A DNA stretch of 64,000 bases from RGIG6374 sp045600965 (GTDB lineage Bacteria; Bacteroidota; Bacteroidia; Bacteroidales; UBA932), in NCBI GenBank assembly GCA_045600965.1, contig JAZRYW010000033.1, forward strand, positions 28,999 through 92,998. Reading direction: 5' to 3'. How positions within the stretch are numbered: the first letter of the stretch is position 1; each line of letters starts with the position of its first letter. Below are positions 48,726 through 56,992 of the stretch, piece after piece. Position numbers and translations under genes: made by a program. The notes below the pieces were generated by a model that was given only the letters and a program-made list of their open reading frames with translations, was not told the origin of the DNA and searched no databases.

Positions 48726-48812
48726 CGTCCGTAAAATTCAGAAAGACCGTTTCGGGCAGACATAGCTGCTGCAAAAAGTCTTCCAAAAGCGCGAAATTAA
48801 GAAAATACTTGC

Positions 48813-48843
48813 AAAAAAAAAAGCAGAAGCTGTGTGCTTCTGC
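48813..48843 (-). terminator. Terminator after the RRM-protein gene
   Basis: Stem GCAGAAGC / GCTTCTGC with loop TGTGT (48823-48843) directly after the stop codon, followed on the minus strand by a run of ten T (48813-48822). Confidence 0.9.
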
Positions 48844-49098
48844 CTATTGTGCGTCCTCCGGACGTTCCTTTGCCGGGGCGGCGTGGATGATTCGGTCCAT
48901 ATGTTCCATACCCTCCACGGCGGCGATTGCCTTCATTCCGTCCTCCTGGGACATTTCAACGAATCCGTATCCTTTGGAGCGGTGGGTTTCCTTATCCAGG
49001 ATGATTCTTGCCGCTGTCACTTCGCCATACTGAGAGAAAAGTTCTATGAGGTCGTCCTTTCTTGCCTTGAAATTGATTCCGTAAACAAAGATGTTCAT
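48844..49098 (-). CDS. Small RNA-binding protein with one RRM domain
   Basis: 84 residues made of a single RRM: RNP-2 motif NIFVYGIN at the start and RNP-1 motif SKGYGFVEM near residue 43, with QYGEVTAARIILDKETHRSK between them, and a short acidic tail. Proteins like this occur widely in Bacteroidetes and bind single-stranded RNA; the targets here are unknown. It has its own promoter and a terminator that begins at the stop codon. Confidence 0.93.
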   Translation of the reverse strand: MNIFVYGINFKARKDDLIELFSQYGEVTAARIILDKETHRSKGYGFVEMSQEDGMKAIAAVEGMEHMDRIIHAAPAKERPEDAQ

Positions 49099-49129
49099 TT
49101 TTACTTATGTTATGATTAATTTTTCAAGG

Positions 49130-49160
49130 CAAATATAAAAAGAATATATCGCAATATCAA
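49130..49160 (-). promoter_or_regulatory. Promoter of the RRM-protein gene
   Basis: Minus strand TTG, 20 nt spacer, TATATTTG (exact -7). The -33 box overlaps the stop-codon region of the comEC-like gene. A leader of about 25 nt is expected. Confidence 0.72.
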
Positions 49161-50209
49161 CATAAATCGGCTAATATTTCTATTATTTTATACAGGACGA
49201 GAACAATTTTATTCAGAATAGCCACAATAACTGCTGACGCCCTCCCCCCGGGGTTAAGGATGAAGAGAGGTATGGAAAGGTACATCCCGACAGTGACAAG
49301 GGGTATGGCCACAAGGTTGGTCACCATAAAGAACGTAGGGAAAGTGCCGAACGTCAGCCAGGTTATCGGGAACGTGCCCAACTGGCAGGCTATGGACACG
49401 GAAAGCAGGCTCCAGACTTTCCCGAGCAGACGGCTGCGTGTTGACAGCATCGCCCTCAAATGCGGATATATGAAGATAATGGACAGCACAGAGCAGAATG
49501 ACAGCTGGAAACCCAGCTGTGACGGCGCCGAAGGATCGAGCGCCGTGATGAGGATCGCCGCCACGGAAAGGGCCGCAAGGGCGCAACGCTCCCCTGCCAC
49601 GCTGTCGGAAAGTTCATAGAAGCAGAGCATCAGCACGGCCCGGCTTATGGAAGGACTCATCCCTGTCACCGCGGCATAGGCCACCAGTACTGCAGATACG
49701 AGCGTTCCCCGCAGCCGCCGCAGAGGAGGGCTGACCGAGAGAAAGAACAGTGCCCTGCATAGAATGAAATAAAGCACGCCGACGTGAAGGCCTGAAAGGG
49801 CCAGGAGGTGCATCGCTCCGCTTGCCTTGAAGTTGCGCAGGGTGGCGCGGTCTATCCCGCTGCGGTCGCCGAGCGTGACCGCGGTGGCCATCCCCGCGGC
49901 CCGGGTATCTCCAAGTGCGGTGTGAAGGCGCTGTGCGGCCGCCGTGCGCACACCGTCAAGACGCGGGTGATCGAGCGGATGAATGGATGGATAACGGCTC
50001 TGGAGGCAGCCTCCCAGCGCGCCTGCGGCGGCTATGCCGGCAAAGGCCACAGCCAGCGAAAGCAGGTGCGGAGTGCGGTTCGTCAGGAGGATTGCGATGG
50101 ATATTGACAACAGAATGACGGGCACCGCCACAGGGAGCCGCAGCAGATATCCCGCCGCCGATGCGCCACAGAACAGCAGCGCGCACAGTGCCAATGTCCT
50201 ACCTTTCAT
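49157..50209 (-). CDS. Short ComEC/Rec2-type membrane protein (competence domain only)
   Basis: 350 residues with about nine hydrophobic helices. The competence core is recognisable: AMHLLALSGLHVGVLYFILC, VTGMSPSISRAVLMLCFYEL and PSQLGFQLSFCSVLSIIFIY, the ComEC domain that forms the DNA channel. The usual N-terminal OB-fold part (DUF4131) is reduced to two helices and a short loop, and the C-terminal metallo-hydrolase domain that degrades one strand is absent: the protein ends after FILNPGGRASAVIVAILNKI and one more helix. Bacteroidetes ComEC is typically about 700 residues. No frameshift or remnant of the missing domain is seen downstream, where the RRM promoter begins. Confidence 0.85.
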   Translation of the reverse strand: MKGRTLALCALLFCGASAAGYLLRLPVAVPVILLSISIAILLTNRTPHLLSLAVAFAGIAAAGALGGCLQSRYPSIHPLDHPRLDGVRTAAAQRLHTALGDTRAAGMATAVTLGDRSGIDRATLRNFKASGAMHLLALSGLHVGVLYFILCRALFFLSVSPPLRRLRGTLVSAVLVAYAAVTGMSPSISRAVLMLCFYELSDSVAGERCALAALSVAAILITALDPSAPSQLGFQLSFCSVLSIIFIYPHLRAMLSTRSRLLGKVWSLLSVSIACQLGTFPITWLTFGTFPTFFMVTNLVAIPLVTVGMYLSIPLFILNPGGRASAVIVAILNKIVLVLYKIIEILADLC

Positions 50210-50227
50210 CTTGCCGTCAATTCTATG

Positions 50228-50258
50228 CGAAGATAGTCTGTTTTTGTCATATTTTAAA
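50228..50258 (-). promoter_or_regulatory. Probable promoter of the comEC-like gene
   Basis: Minus strand TTTA, 19 nt spacer, TATCTTCG; both boxes have one mismatch. The -7 box is 18 nt upstream of the ATG, so the leader would be very short. Confidence 0.5.
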
Positions 50259-50264
50259 CAGGAA

Positions 50265-50410
50265 GCTGTTTAAATTTAATTGCTCTCATTTCTTATGCAT
50301 CTTTTTTGTATCTTTGCGCTTTCAATTCGGTCACATATCAACCGGTATGCTCCCTCATTTCAAGCACAAACCCATCAAAAATCTGCTATAATAAATTTCG
50401 GCAACCAAAT
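50265..50410 (+). repeat. R1a: dispersed upstream element R1
   Basis: A 146-bp stretch in the 245-nt divergent gap between the comEC-like gene and ackA. It is about 95% identical, by eye, to R1b at the right end of the window (63855-64000; about eight differences and one single-base gap). The element starts CTGTTTAAATTTAATTGC and ends ATTTCGGCAACCAAAT; the string AAATTTAATT occurs at both ends as a direct repeat. It contains TATCTTTG (50309-50316), a perfect -7 box, which R1b has lost. No ORF. Confidence 0.8.
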
Positions 50411-50454
50411 TTAATTCGCATTCAGTAAGAATAAAAAACAAAATACCGTACGAT

Positions 50455-51663
50455 ATGATCATACTCGTTCTCAACTGCGGCAGTTCGTCGCTGAAATATC
50501 AGGTGCTGGATATGCGCACCGAAGACAATTACACGCTCCTTGCCAAGGGCCTTGTCGAACGCATAGGTATGGGTGAGGGCAACATAGTCCATTCCATCCC
50601 CGGCTGTGAGAAATACACCGAGCAGCGGCCCATCGCCGACCACACCGTGGGCATCAAGGCAGTGCTCGACCTTCTGGTCAACCACAATCCCTGTGCCGTA
50701 AAGTCGCTCTCCGAGATAGATGCAGTCGGACACCGCATCGTGCACGGAGGCGAATATTTCGACCGCAGCGTGCTCATCGACCCTCAGGTGGTCTCCCGCA
50801 TCGACCAGTGCAGCGATCTGGCGCCCCTGCACAACCCGGCCAACATACTGGGCATCAAGGCAGTGACCGAACTTATGCCCGACATCCCGCAGGTGGCCGT
50901 GTTCGACACCTCCTTCCACCAGACGATGCCTTCGCACGCATATATGTATGCCCTGCCCTATGAGTATTACGACAAATACAAGATTCGCCGCTACGGTTTC
51001 CACGGCACCAGCCACCGCTTCGTATCCAAACGCGGCTGCGAACTTGCCGGGCTCGACCTCGACAACTCGAGGGTGATCACCTGCCACCTTGGCAACGGAA
51101 GTTCCATCACCGCAGTGAAGAACGGCCGTTCCATCGACACCTCGATGGGTTTCACTCCCCTGGAAGGCCTGATTATGGGAACCCGCGCGGGCAATGTGGA
51201 CGCCGGTGTGATCACCTACCTTATGGACAAGGAGAAACTCGACAGTGAAGGCATCAACAGGCTTCTCAACAAGAAGAGCGGTCTGCAGGGCATCTCACAG
51301 CTCTCGTCCGACTGCCGCGACATAGACCGCGGAGCGCGCGAAGGCAATGCCAACGCCGCGCTTGCCCGGATGATGCTCAACTACGGCATCACCAAATTCA
51401 TCGGCTCGTATGCTGCCGTGATGAACGGTGTCGACCTCATCGTCTTCACCGGAGGTATAGGCGAGAACAATGTCGGCACCCGCAAGGCCGTGATGAACAA
51501 CCTCGGCTATCTTGGAGTCGAGTTCAACGAAGAGGCCAATGCGCAGACTGCCGGCAAGGACGGCATCATCACCTACCCCACTTCCAAAGTAAAGGTTGCA
51601 GTGGTCTGCACCAACGAGGAGCTCGTCATCGCGCGCGACACGATGAACATCGTCCGCGGCTAG
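50455..51663 (+). CDS. ackA: Acetate kinase
   Basis: 402 residues. N-terminal LVLNCGSSSLKYQVLDM; catalytic and nucleotide signatures HRIVHGGEYFDRSVLIDPQV, VFDTSFHQTMPSHAYMYALP, YGFHGTSHRFVSKRGCELAG, CHLGNGSSITAVKNGRSIDT and VFTGGIGENNVGTRKAVMNN. It converts acetyl phosphate and ADP to acetate and ATP, the standard energy-conserving step in anaerobic fermenters. No pta gene is in the window. Transcription is divergent from the comEC-like gene with R1a in between, and the 3' region carries R2b and a terminator. Confidence 0.97.
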   Translation: MIILVLNCGSSSLKYQVLDMRTEDNYTLLAKGLVERIGMGEGNIVHSIPGCEKYTEQRPIADHTVGIKAVLDLLVNHNPCAVKSLSEIDAVGHRIVHGGEYFDRSVLIDPQVVSRIDQCSDLAPLHNPANILGIKAVTELMPDIPQVAVFDTSFHQTMPSHAYMYALPYEYYDKYKIRRYGFHGTSHRFVSKRGCELAGLDLDNSRVITCHLGNGSSITAVKNGRSIDTSMGFTPLEGLIMGTRAGNVDAGVITYLMDKEKLDSEGINRLLNKKSGLQGISQLSSDCRDIDRGAREGNANAALARMMLNYGITKFIGSYAAVMNGVDLIVFTGGIGENNVGTRKAVMNNLGYLGVEFNEEANAQTAGKDGIITYPTSKVKVAVVCTNEELVIARDTMNIVRG

Positions 51664-51678
51664 TCCCCTGCGGTTGAG

Positions 51679-51926
51679 CGGCCGTAATGCGGCAGGGGTT
51701 TGCCTCTGAGAGGACTCCGCTCATTTCATTCGCTCCGGCCCCTTCCACCGTTTCCCGCGTCCCGCTGACGCGGAACTTGTCTCCGGCGGACCCTTCCCCC
51801 TGCCCCTGTCCGGGGGTCGCGAGGGTGTTCACAGCGAGTCCGGTGGACTCGCGGCCCGAGCAGCAGGGCTTTAGCCCGCCGGTGGACAGGCCTCTCAGAG
51901 GCAAGCCCCTGCCGCATAGCTGCCGC
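51679..51926. repeat. R2b: long imperfect palindromic intergenic element
   Basis: This fills most of the 329-nt gap between the convergent ackA and TPR genes, which holds no gene. Terminal arms 51689-51713 and 51891-51915 pair in 24 of 25 positions, and the outer bases 51679-51688 and 51917-51926 pair partly. The arms differ entirely in sequence from those of R2a, but the core (about 51713-51800) matches R2a at about 80%. A perfect 8-bp hairpin, GCGAGTCC (51834-51841) with GGACTCGC (51845-51852), sits where R2a has its own different hairpin. Confidence 0.75.
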
Positions 51927-51939
51927 TACGAAGTTCCGC

Positions 51940-51970
51940 AAAAAAGGTCGACCTTTTGGCCGACCTTTTT
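51940..51970 (+). terminator. Bidirectional terminator between ackA and the TPR gene
   Basis: Ten-base stem AAAAAGGTCG / CGACCTTTTT (51941-51950 and 51961-51970) with a 10-nt loop. The A-run and T-run make it usable on both strands. Confidence 0.82.
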
Positions 51971-51992
51971 AGAATCTGTTTTGAAATGATAA

Positions 51993-53297
51993 CTACTTTG
52001 TCAGTGAGCTGTACTTTTCGTATGCCTTCTGATATTCATCGCCCTTGTCGCGGAAGCGGAAGTAGATGTTCTTGAGGTATTCGGCTACAACTGACTTCAC
52101 TTCAGGGTCGTCGGTCATAGCGTAGGTGGTCTCGAAAGGAGCGATTGCGCTCTGGAGAGTTTCCTCGAACTGCTTTACGAGAGCCATATACTTGGCGTCA
52201 TCGTATTCTTCGCTGGCCAGGTTCTGGATGTCGACAGCGTGGTCGTAGTAGAGCATACCGATGCTGAAGGGGCCGAACACGTAGCCGGGGTCGATCTCGA
52301 CGCTCTTGTTATACATCTTGACAGCATTGTCGATGTCACCGAGTTCCTTGTAGACATTGCCTTCCACATAGTAGAGAGAAGGGTTGTTGGGCTCGTTCTT
52401 CTGTGCTGAGTGAAGGAGGTCGAAAAGTTTGGTGGGTTCTTCCTTGCTTTCGATGTAGAGGTTGATCAGACCGACGAGGATGCCCTGGCTTTCAGGGAAT
52501 TTCTCGAAACCCTGGGTGAGAAGGTCCTTCGCCTTGTCTACGTCACCTGCCAGGCGGTGGATTTCAGCGAGGTTGGAGAACAGTGAGCCTTCCTGGTAGA
52601 AACCATTGGCGAGGCACTGGTTGTACTTCTCGATTGCGGTCTTGGTGTCACCTGCGAGGTTGGCTACCAGCGCGTTGTAATAGACGCTCTGGTTGTCGGT
52701 CTTGCTGAGGACAGGGTTGTCGTACGCCTTTGCAGTCTGGCCGAAGAGGTCAGCCGACTTCTGAAGGTTGCCGGCGAGATAGTTGTAGAGAGCTTCGTCG
52801 TAGAGGTGACTGTGAATCTTCTCCATCATATCCTTGATGTCCTGAGCCTTTGCGCCCTTGGCGTCGACTTCGCTGGCCTTGAGGAGGGCTTCCTGAGCCT
52901 TGGCAAGTCCGTTTTCAGCGACAGGTTTGGTCACGAGGTAGAAGTCGAGGATGCCCTGGGGATTGAACCAGAGTTCCTTGTCGGCATATACGTCAACTGT
53001 GTAGGTTTCGCCTTCGCCGGTTGTTCTCTGAACGGTTTCAAGCACTTTCTGGTCCTTGAGGAACAGTTTTGTCTCCACCTGAGGGGTTCCGGGCATCACG
53101 TTTGTTGCGGGAGCTTCGTAAGCGTCGATGTATGCCTTGGCAAGCTTGATCCAGGTGTCTGCCTTGACGGCCTTCTTGGCGTCGTTTGCAGCAGCCTGAG
53201 CCTTGTCTATTGCCTTGGTCAGCGCTTCAGTCTTAGGTTGGGCGCTCATTGTCATCACGGACAGGACAAGCGCAACTGCAATAAAGATTCTCTTCAT
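51993..53297 (-). CDS. Exported tetratricopeptide-repeat protein
   Basis: 434 residues. Signal peptide MKRIFIAVALVLSVMTMSAQ. The body is made of at least five TPR-like helix pairs, for example LYYVEGNVYKELGDIDNAVK, MYNKSVEIDPGYVFGPFSI and GSLFSNLAEIHRLAGDVDKA. It lacks a lipobox and membrane helices, so it is probably periplasmic. The TPR after gyrA is a conserved order in Bacteroidetes; its job is unknown. It starts 12 nt after the gyrA stop and is cotranscribed with it. Confidence 0.88.
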   Translation of the reverse strand: MKRIFIAVALVLSVMTMSAQPKTEALTKAIDKAQAAANDAKKAVKADTWIKLAKAYIDAYEAPATNVMPGTPQVETKLFLKDQKVLETVQRTTGEGETYTVDVYADKELWFNPQGILDFYLVTKPVAENGLAKAQEALLKASEVDAKGAKAQDIKDMMEKIHSHLYDEALYNYLAGNLQKSADLFGQTAKAYDNPVLSKTDNQSVYYNALVANLAGDTKTAIEKYNQCLANGFYQEGSLFSNLAEIHRLAGDVDKAKDLLTQGFEKFPESQGILVGLINLYIESKEEPTKLFDLLHSAQKNEPNNPSLYYVEGNVYKELGDIDNAVKMYNKSVEIDPGYVFGPFSIGMLYYDHAVDIQNLASEEYDDAKYMALVKQFEETLQSAIAPFETTYAMTDDPEVKSVVAEYLKNIYFRFRDKGDEYQKAYEKYSSLTK

Positions 53298-53309
53298 GGT
53301 ATTGTTCGT

Positions 53310-55886
53310 TTAATTGTTTGTTGAATTTTCAATATCTGTGCCAACCGGCTCGCTCTGCTCCTCCTCGGAATGCTCCACGACGCATACGGCTGCAATTCCG
53401 TCTCCCTCGCGGACGTTGATGAGCTTCACGCCCTGGGTTGCGCGGCCTGCCGTCTTGATGGAGGCGACCGACATACGGATGGTGATGCCGGAACGGTTGA
53501 TGATCATAAGGTCGTTGTCGTCCGTAACCGCCTTGATGGCTGCCAGTTCTCCGGTCTTGGGAGTGATGTTCAAGGTCTTGACGCCCTTGCCGCCACGGTT
53601 GGTGATGCGGTATTCATCAAGTTCGGAACGCTTTCCGAAGCCGTTCTGGCTGACCACGAGTATGTTCTTTGCGGCGTCTTGCTCATTGCCGGGGTTGACG
53701 CAAACCATACCGACGACATCCTCATCCTCCTCGATGTTGATGCCTCGCACGCCGGTGGACGTGCGTCCTATGGCGCGTGCAGTTTCTTCGGGGAAGCGGC
53801 AGAGCTTGCCGTGACGGCCTGCAAGCAGTATCTGGCTGTTGCCGTCGGTGAGTTCTGCGCCAATCAGGCCGTCGTCCTCGCGTATGTTGACGGCGATGAT
53901 ACCGTTGGCGCGGGGCCTCGAGTAGGCCTCGAGGGAGGTCTTCTTGATGACTCCCTTGCGGGTGGCGAGAACTACATAGTGGCTGTTGATGTATTCGGTG
54001 TCGTTGAGGTCACCTACGTTCATATAGGCCTGGACGGTGTCGCCCGGCTCTATGCTGAGCACGTTCTGAATGGCGCGGCCCTTCGAGCTCTTCGCGCCTT
54101 CGGGCAGTTCGTAAACCTTGAGCCAGAAGCATTTGCCGTTGGCGGTGAAGAACATCATCGTGCTGTGCATATTGGCCACATAGATGTGTTCGATGAAGTC
54201 CTCCTCGCGGGTGGTGCTGCCCTTGGATCCTATGCCGCCGCGGTTCTGCAGGCGGTATTCGGAGAGCGAGGTCCGCTTGATGTAGCCCAGATGGGAAATG
54301 GTGATGACCACATCCTCCTTCGGGTAGAAGTCCTCGGGGTTGATATCGTCGGCAACGGGCTGGATTTCGGTGCGGCGTGCGTCTCCGAAACGCTCCTCAA
54401 GATCCTTGAGCTCGCCCTTGACGATGGACATCTGGCGGTCGTAGCTTGAAAGTATGTCGCGGCAGTCTGCGATGAACTTCTCGAGTTCGTCGTATTCCTG
54501 CTGGAGTTTCGCGCGTTCCAGGCCGGCCAGCTGGCGGAGCTTCATCTCCACGATGGCGTCAGCCTGAAGTTCGGTGAATCCGAAGCGGGCCATAAGTGTC
54601 TCACGCGCTTCCTGAACGGTCTCGGATGCACGGATGATGCTGATGATCTCATCGATCACGTCGAGGGCCTTGAGCAGACCCTGGAGTATGTGCTCGCGCC
54701 TGAGGGCCTTGTCGAGGTCGAACTGGGTTCGGCGGACGATCACGTCGTGACGGTGGCGCACGAAGTATTTGATGAGGTCCTTGAGGTTGAGCAGGCGCGG
54801 ACGGCCGTCCACCAGGGCGATGTTGTTCACCGAGAAGTTGGACTGCAACTGGGTATACTTGAACAGGTTGCTGAGCACGACGCTCGACACGGCATCCTTC
54901 TTGAGTCTGATGACGATGCGCATACCCTTGCGGTCCGATTCGTCATTGATGTATGATATGCCGTCGATCTTCTTGTCCTCGACGAGTTCGGCTATCTTCT
55001 CTATGAGTTCACGCTTGTTGACCATATAGGGGATCTCCGTGAAGACTATGGTCTCGCGGCCGGAGTCGGCCACCTCTATCTCGTGCCTCGAACGGACGGT
55101 TATCCTGCCGCGGCCGGTGCCGAAGGCGTCCTTGATGCCCTGCAGGCCCATAATGATGCCGCCGGTGGGGAAATCGGGACCCTTGATGTACTGCATAAGG
55201 TCGTCGAGTTCGATATCGGGGTTCTCGATGTAGGCGCAGATGGCCTGACAGCATTCGGTGAGGTTATGGGGAGGCATATTGGTGGCCATACCCACGGCGA
55301 TGCCGGAGGCGCCGTTGAGCAGAAGCATAGGGGCCTTTGAAGGGAGCACCGACGGTTCCTTGAGGGATTCGTCGAAGTTGGGGACCATATCGACGGTGTT
55401 CTTGTCAAGATCCTCGAGCACCTCTTCGGCAAGCTTGTTCATCTTGGCCTCGGTGTAACGCATTGCGGCGACGGGGTCTCCGTCCACGCTGCCGAAGTTG
55501 CCCTGACCGATGACCAGGGGATATCTCATAATCCAGCCCTGGGCCAGGCGGGCCATTGCGTCATAGACGCTGCTGTCCCCGTGGGGATGGTACTTGCCGA
55601 GGACCTCGCCCACGATACGGGCCGATTTCTTGACTGGCTGGGAGGATGTCAGGCCGAGGCCTTCCATACCGTAGAGCACACGGCGGTGAACAGGTTTCAG
55701 ACCGTCACGGACATCGGGGAGAGCCCTCTGAACTATGACCGACATCGAGTAGTCGATGTAGGCGGTCTTCATCTGATCCTCTATGGTTATATCCTGAATG
55801 CGGCCTCCGGCAGGGATTGCGGAAGCGCCATCCTCTACATTATCAATATTTTGCGTATTCTCAACGTTTATTTCTCTTTCGTCCAT
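53310..55886 (-). CDS. gyrA: DNA gyrase subunit A
   Basis: 858 residues. The catalytic Tyr is Tyr144 in [10 protein letters not shown]. The quinolone-determining segment reads [18 protein letters not shown]; Ser105 and Asp109 correspond to E. coli Ser83 and Asp87, the sensitive state. GyrA-box [17 protein letters not shown] and the C-terminal beta-pinwheel ([20 protein letters not shown]) follow. GyrA introduces negative supercoils with GyrB. An N-terminal 25-residue extension, [14 protein letters not shown], precedes the family core. The promoter lies in the 3' end of the upstream gene. Confidence 0.97.
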   Translation of the reverse strand: MDEREINVENTQNIDNVEDGASAIPAGGRIQDITIEDQMKTAYIDYSMSVIVQRALPDVRDGLKPVHRRVLYGMEGLGLTSSQPVKKSARIVGEVLGKYHPHGDSSVYDAMARLAQGWIMRYPLVIGQGNFGSVDGDPVAAMRYTEAKMNKLAEEVLEDLDKNTVDMVPNFDESLKEPSVLPSKAPMLLLNGASGIAVGMATNMPPHNLTECCQAICAYIENPDIELDDLMQYIKGPDFPTGGIIMGLQGIKDAFGTGRGRITVRSRHEIEVADSGRETIVFTEIPYMVNKRELIEKIAELVEDKKIDGISYINDESDRKGMRIVIRLKKDAVSSVVLSNLFKYTQLQSNFSVNNIALVDGRPRLLNLKDLIKYFVRHRHDVIVRRTQFDLDKALRREHILQGLLKALDVIDEIISIIRASETVQEARETLMARFGFTELQADAIVEMKLRQLAGLERAKLQQEYDELEKFIADCRDILSSYDRQMSIVKGELKDLEERFGDARRTEIQPVADDINPEDFYPKEDVVITISHLGYIKRTSLSEYRLQNRGGIGSKGSTTREEDFIEHIYVANMHSTMMFFTANGKCFWLKVYELPEGAKSSKGRAIQNVLSIEPGDTVQAYMNVGDLNDTEYINSHYVVLATRKGVIKKTSLEAYSRPRANGIIAVNIREDDGLIGAELTDGNSQILLAGRHGKLCRFPEETARAIGRTSTGVRGINIEEDEDVVGMVCVNPGNEQDAAKNILVVSQNGFGKRSELDEYRITNRGGKGVKTLNITPKTGELAAIKAVTDDNDLMIINRSGITIRMSVASIKTAGRATQGVKLINVREGDGIAAVCVVEHSEEEQSEPVGTDIENSTNN

Positions 55887-55920
55887 TTCTCAGTCCGGAT
55901 AAAAATTCCTTAATAAGTTG

Positions 55921-55952
55921 TAAAGTTACTCTTTTTTCCGCTTTTGAACAAA
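55921..55952 (-). promoter_or_regulatory. Promoter of gyrA
   Basis: Minus strand TTTG, 20 nt spacer, TAACTTTA (one mismatch at the last base). It overlaps the last codons of the GNAT-like gene. The expected leader is about 30 nt. Confidence 0.68.
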
Positions 55953-56795
55953 TCTATCGGCAGTAACTTTTTTATTCAGCAGCCATTTCCTGCTACCCGG
56001 ACTGTAGAATTCGACTGATGTGGCGGCTGCTCCGCCGCAGGGCTTCCCGTCTTCGGTGGGGAGGCTGCCCGGATGCATCCTTTTCATCGTCCCGACATCC
56101 AGCAGAAGCCTGACCGCAGGACGTATTCCGGCCTCGCGGAAACCCAGCGCCTCATAGACTCCGCCGTCGGACCATTCCAGATCAGAATAGGACATAACCT
56201 CATCCGGCCCGACGTCCCCGATGAACGCCGCAAGCATCCTTCCCATACCGCCTGCGATGCGGCAGCCGGGCAGGGAGGCGTATGATATCCATTCGTATGA
56301 CCGCAGAGGGACGGCTTCCACTGCCGGGCCGTCCGGTCTGCGCGGTATGACCCTGCAGCCGGAGAAGGTTGCGGCGGCCACCATCTCCCCTTCGAAATAC
56401 ATAGCATACTTGTACTTGCTTTTCGAATAGCCGTATGAGTGACATCTGTCAAGGAAGCCGCGCACCTGGTCGGCTCCAACACGCCGTATCTCGCACTTTC
56501 GCGCGAAGATGCTCCTGAACCGGCCCAGATGAGCCGCTATGCGCGCCCGGGTTGCCTCAGAGGCAGGCCCGGTCCATCGGTCCTCATAGACAAGGATAAG
56601 GCCCGGATACTTCCGTCTGAGTCCCGCAAGGGCCTCCGCTTCGGACGGGCTTGAGGCCTCTGAAAGCGGCACGTAGCGGATAAAGACGCGATCCCCGGGG
56701 GTCTGCGCCGCAGGAGCGTGGACCGAGAGCACGGAGTCCCCCTCTTCGCGGAAGAACCAGCCGCCTTCGTGCAGAAACTGTTCGAGACTGTTCAT
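55926..56795 (-). CDS. Probable GNAT-like acetyltransferase
   Basis: 289 residues from the ATG at 56795. The longer frame (to 56876) would run through the tRNA terminator and is rejected. A small N-terminal part (FLHEGGWFFREEGDSVLSVH) is followed by DGPAVEAVPLRSYEWISYAS and CHSYGYSKSKYKYAMYFEGE MVAAATF, where a membrane of beta strands and the phrase GMGRMLAAFIGDVGPDEVMS suggest the acetyl-CoA-binding fold. I do not recognise a named family. There is no promoter upstream apart from the tRNA-Lys promoter, and a terminator precedes the start. Confidence 0.6.
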   Translation of the reverse strand: MNSLEQFLHEGGWFFREEGDSVLSVHAPAAQTPGDRVFIRYVPLSEASSPSEAEALAGLRRKYPGLILVYEDRWTGPASEATRARIAAHLGRFRSIFARKCEIRRVGADQVRGFLDRCHSYGYSKSKYKYAMYFEGEMVAAATFSGCRVIPRRPDGPAVEAVPLRSYEWISYASLPGCRIAGGMGRMLAAFIGDVGPDEVMSYSDLEWSDGGVYEALGFREAGIRPAVRLLLDVGTMKRMHPGSLPTEDGKPCGGAAATSVEFYSPGSRKWLLNKKVTADRFVQKRKKE

Positions 56796-56803
56796 CAGAA
56801 TAC

Positions 56804-56837
56804 AAAAAAAAGACTCCGATTCATCATCGAAGTCTTT
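56804..56837 (-). terminator. Terminator of tRNA-Lys
   Basis: A 12-bp stem (56809-56820 with 56826-56837, one G-T pair) and a 5-nt loop, followed on the minus strand by eight or nine T. The T-run ends 8 nt before the ATG of the GNAT-like gene. Confidence 0.92.
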
Positions 56838-56840
56838 CCG

Positions 56841-56913
56841 TGCTCCCTCAGGGGCTCGAACCCTGGACCCCAACATTAAGAGTGTCGTGCTCTACCAACT
56901 GAGCTAAGGAAGC
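56841..56913 (-). tRNA. tRNA-Lys (anticodon CTT)
   Basis: The 73-nt molecule folds as a cloverleaf: acceptor stem GCTTCCT/AGGGAGC with a G-T pair, D-loop AGCTCAGTTGGTAGAGCA, anticodon loop CTCTTAA with anticodon CTT reading AAG, and T-loop GTTCGAG. The discriminator base is A and CCA is not encoded (next bases CGG). It reads AAG codons for lysine. Confidence 0.96.
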
Positions 56914-56933
56914 GTCCTTCCCAAACGGGACTG

Positions 56934-56964
56934 CAAATATATGCGTTTTTTTATTATCAACAAA
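56934..56964 (-). promoter_or_regulatory. Promoter of tRNA-Lys
   Basis: Minus strand TTTG, 19 nt spacer, TATATTTG, exact at both boxes. It sits about 14 nt upstream of the mature tRNA 5' end, in the gap after clpC. Confidence 0.88.
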
Positions 56965-56992
56965 AAAATAAGAGGATTTTTTGAACAGGTTC

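Noticed and set aside
53310..55886. Quinolone-resistance substitutions in gyrA
   Set aside because: The positions equal to E. coli Ser83 and Asp87 are Ser105 and Asp109, the sensitive residues.
55926..56876. Longer start for the GNAT-like protein overlapping the tRNA
   Set aside because: It would be translated from within tRNA-Lys and across its terminator; the ATG at 56795 is the first sensible start.
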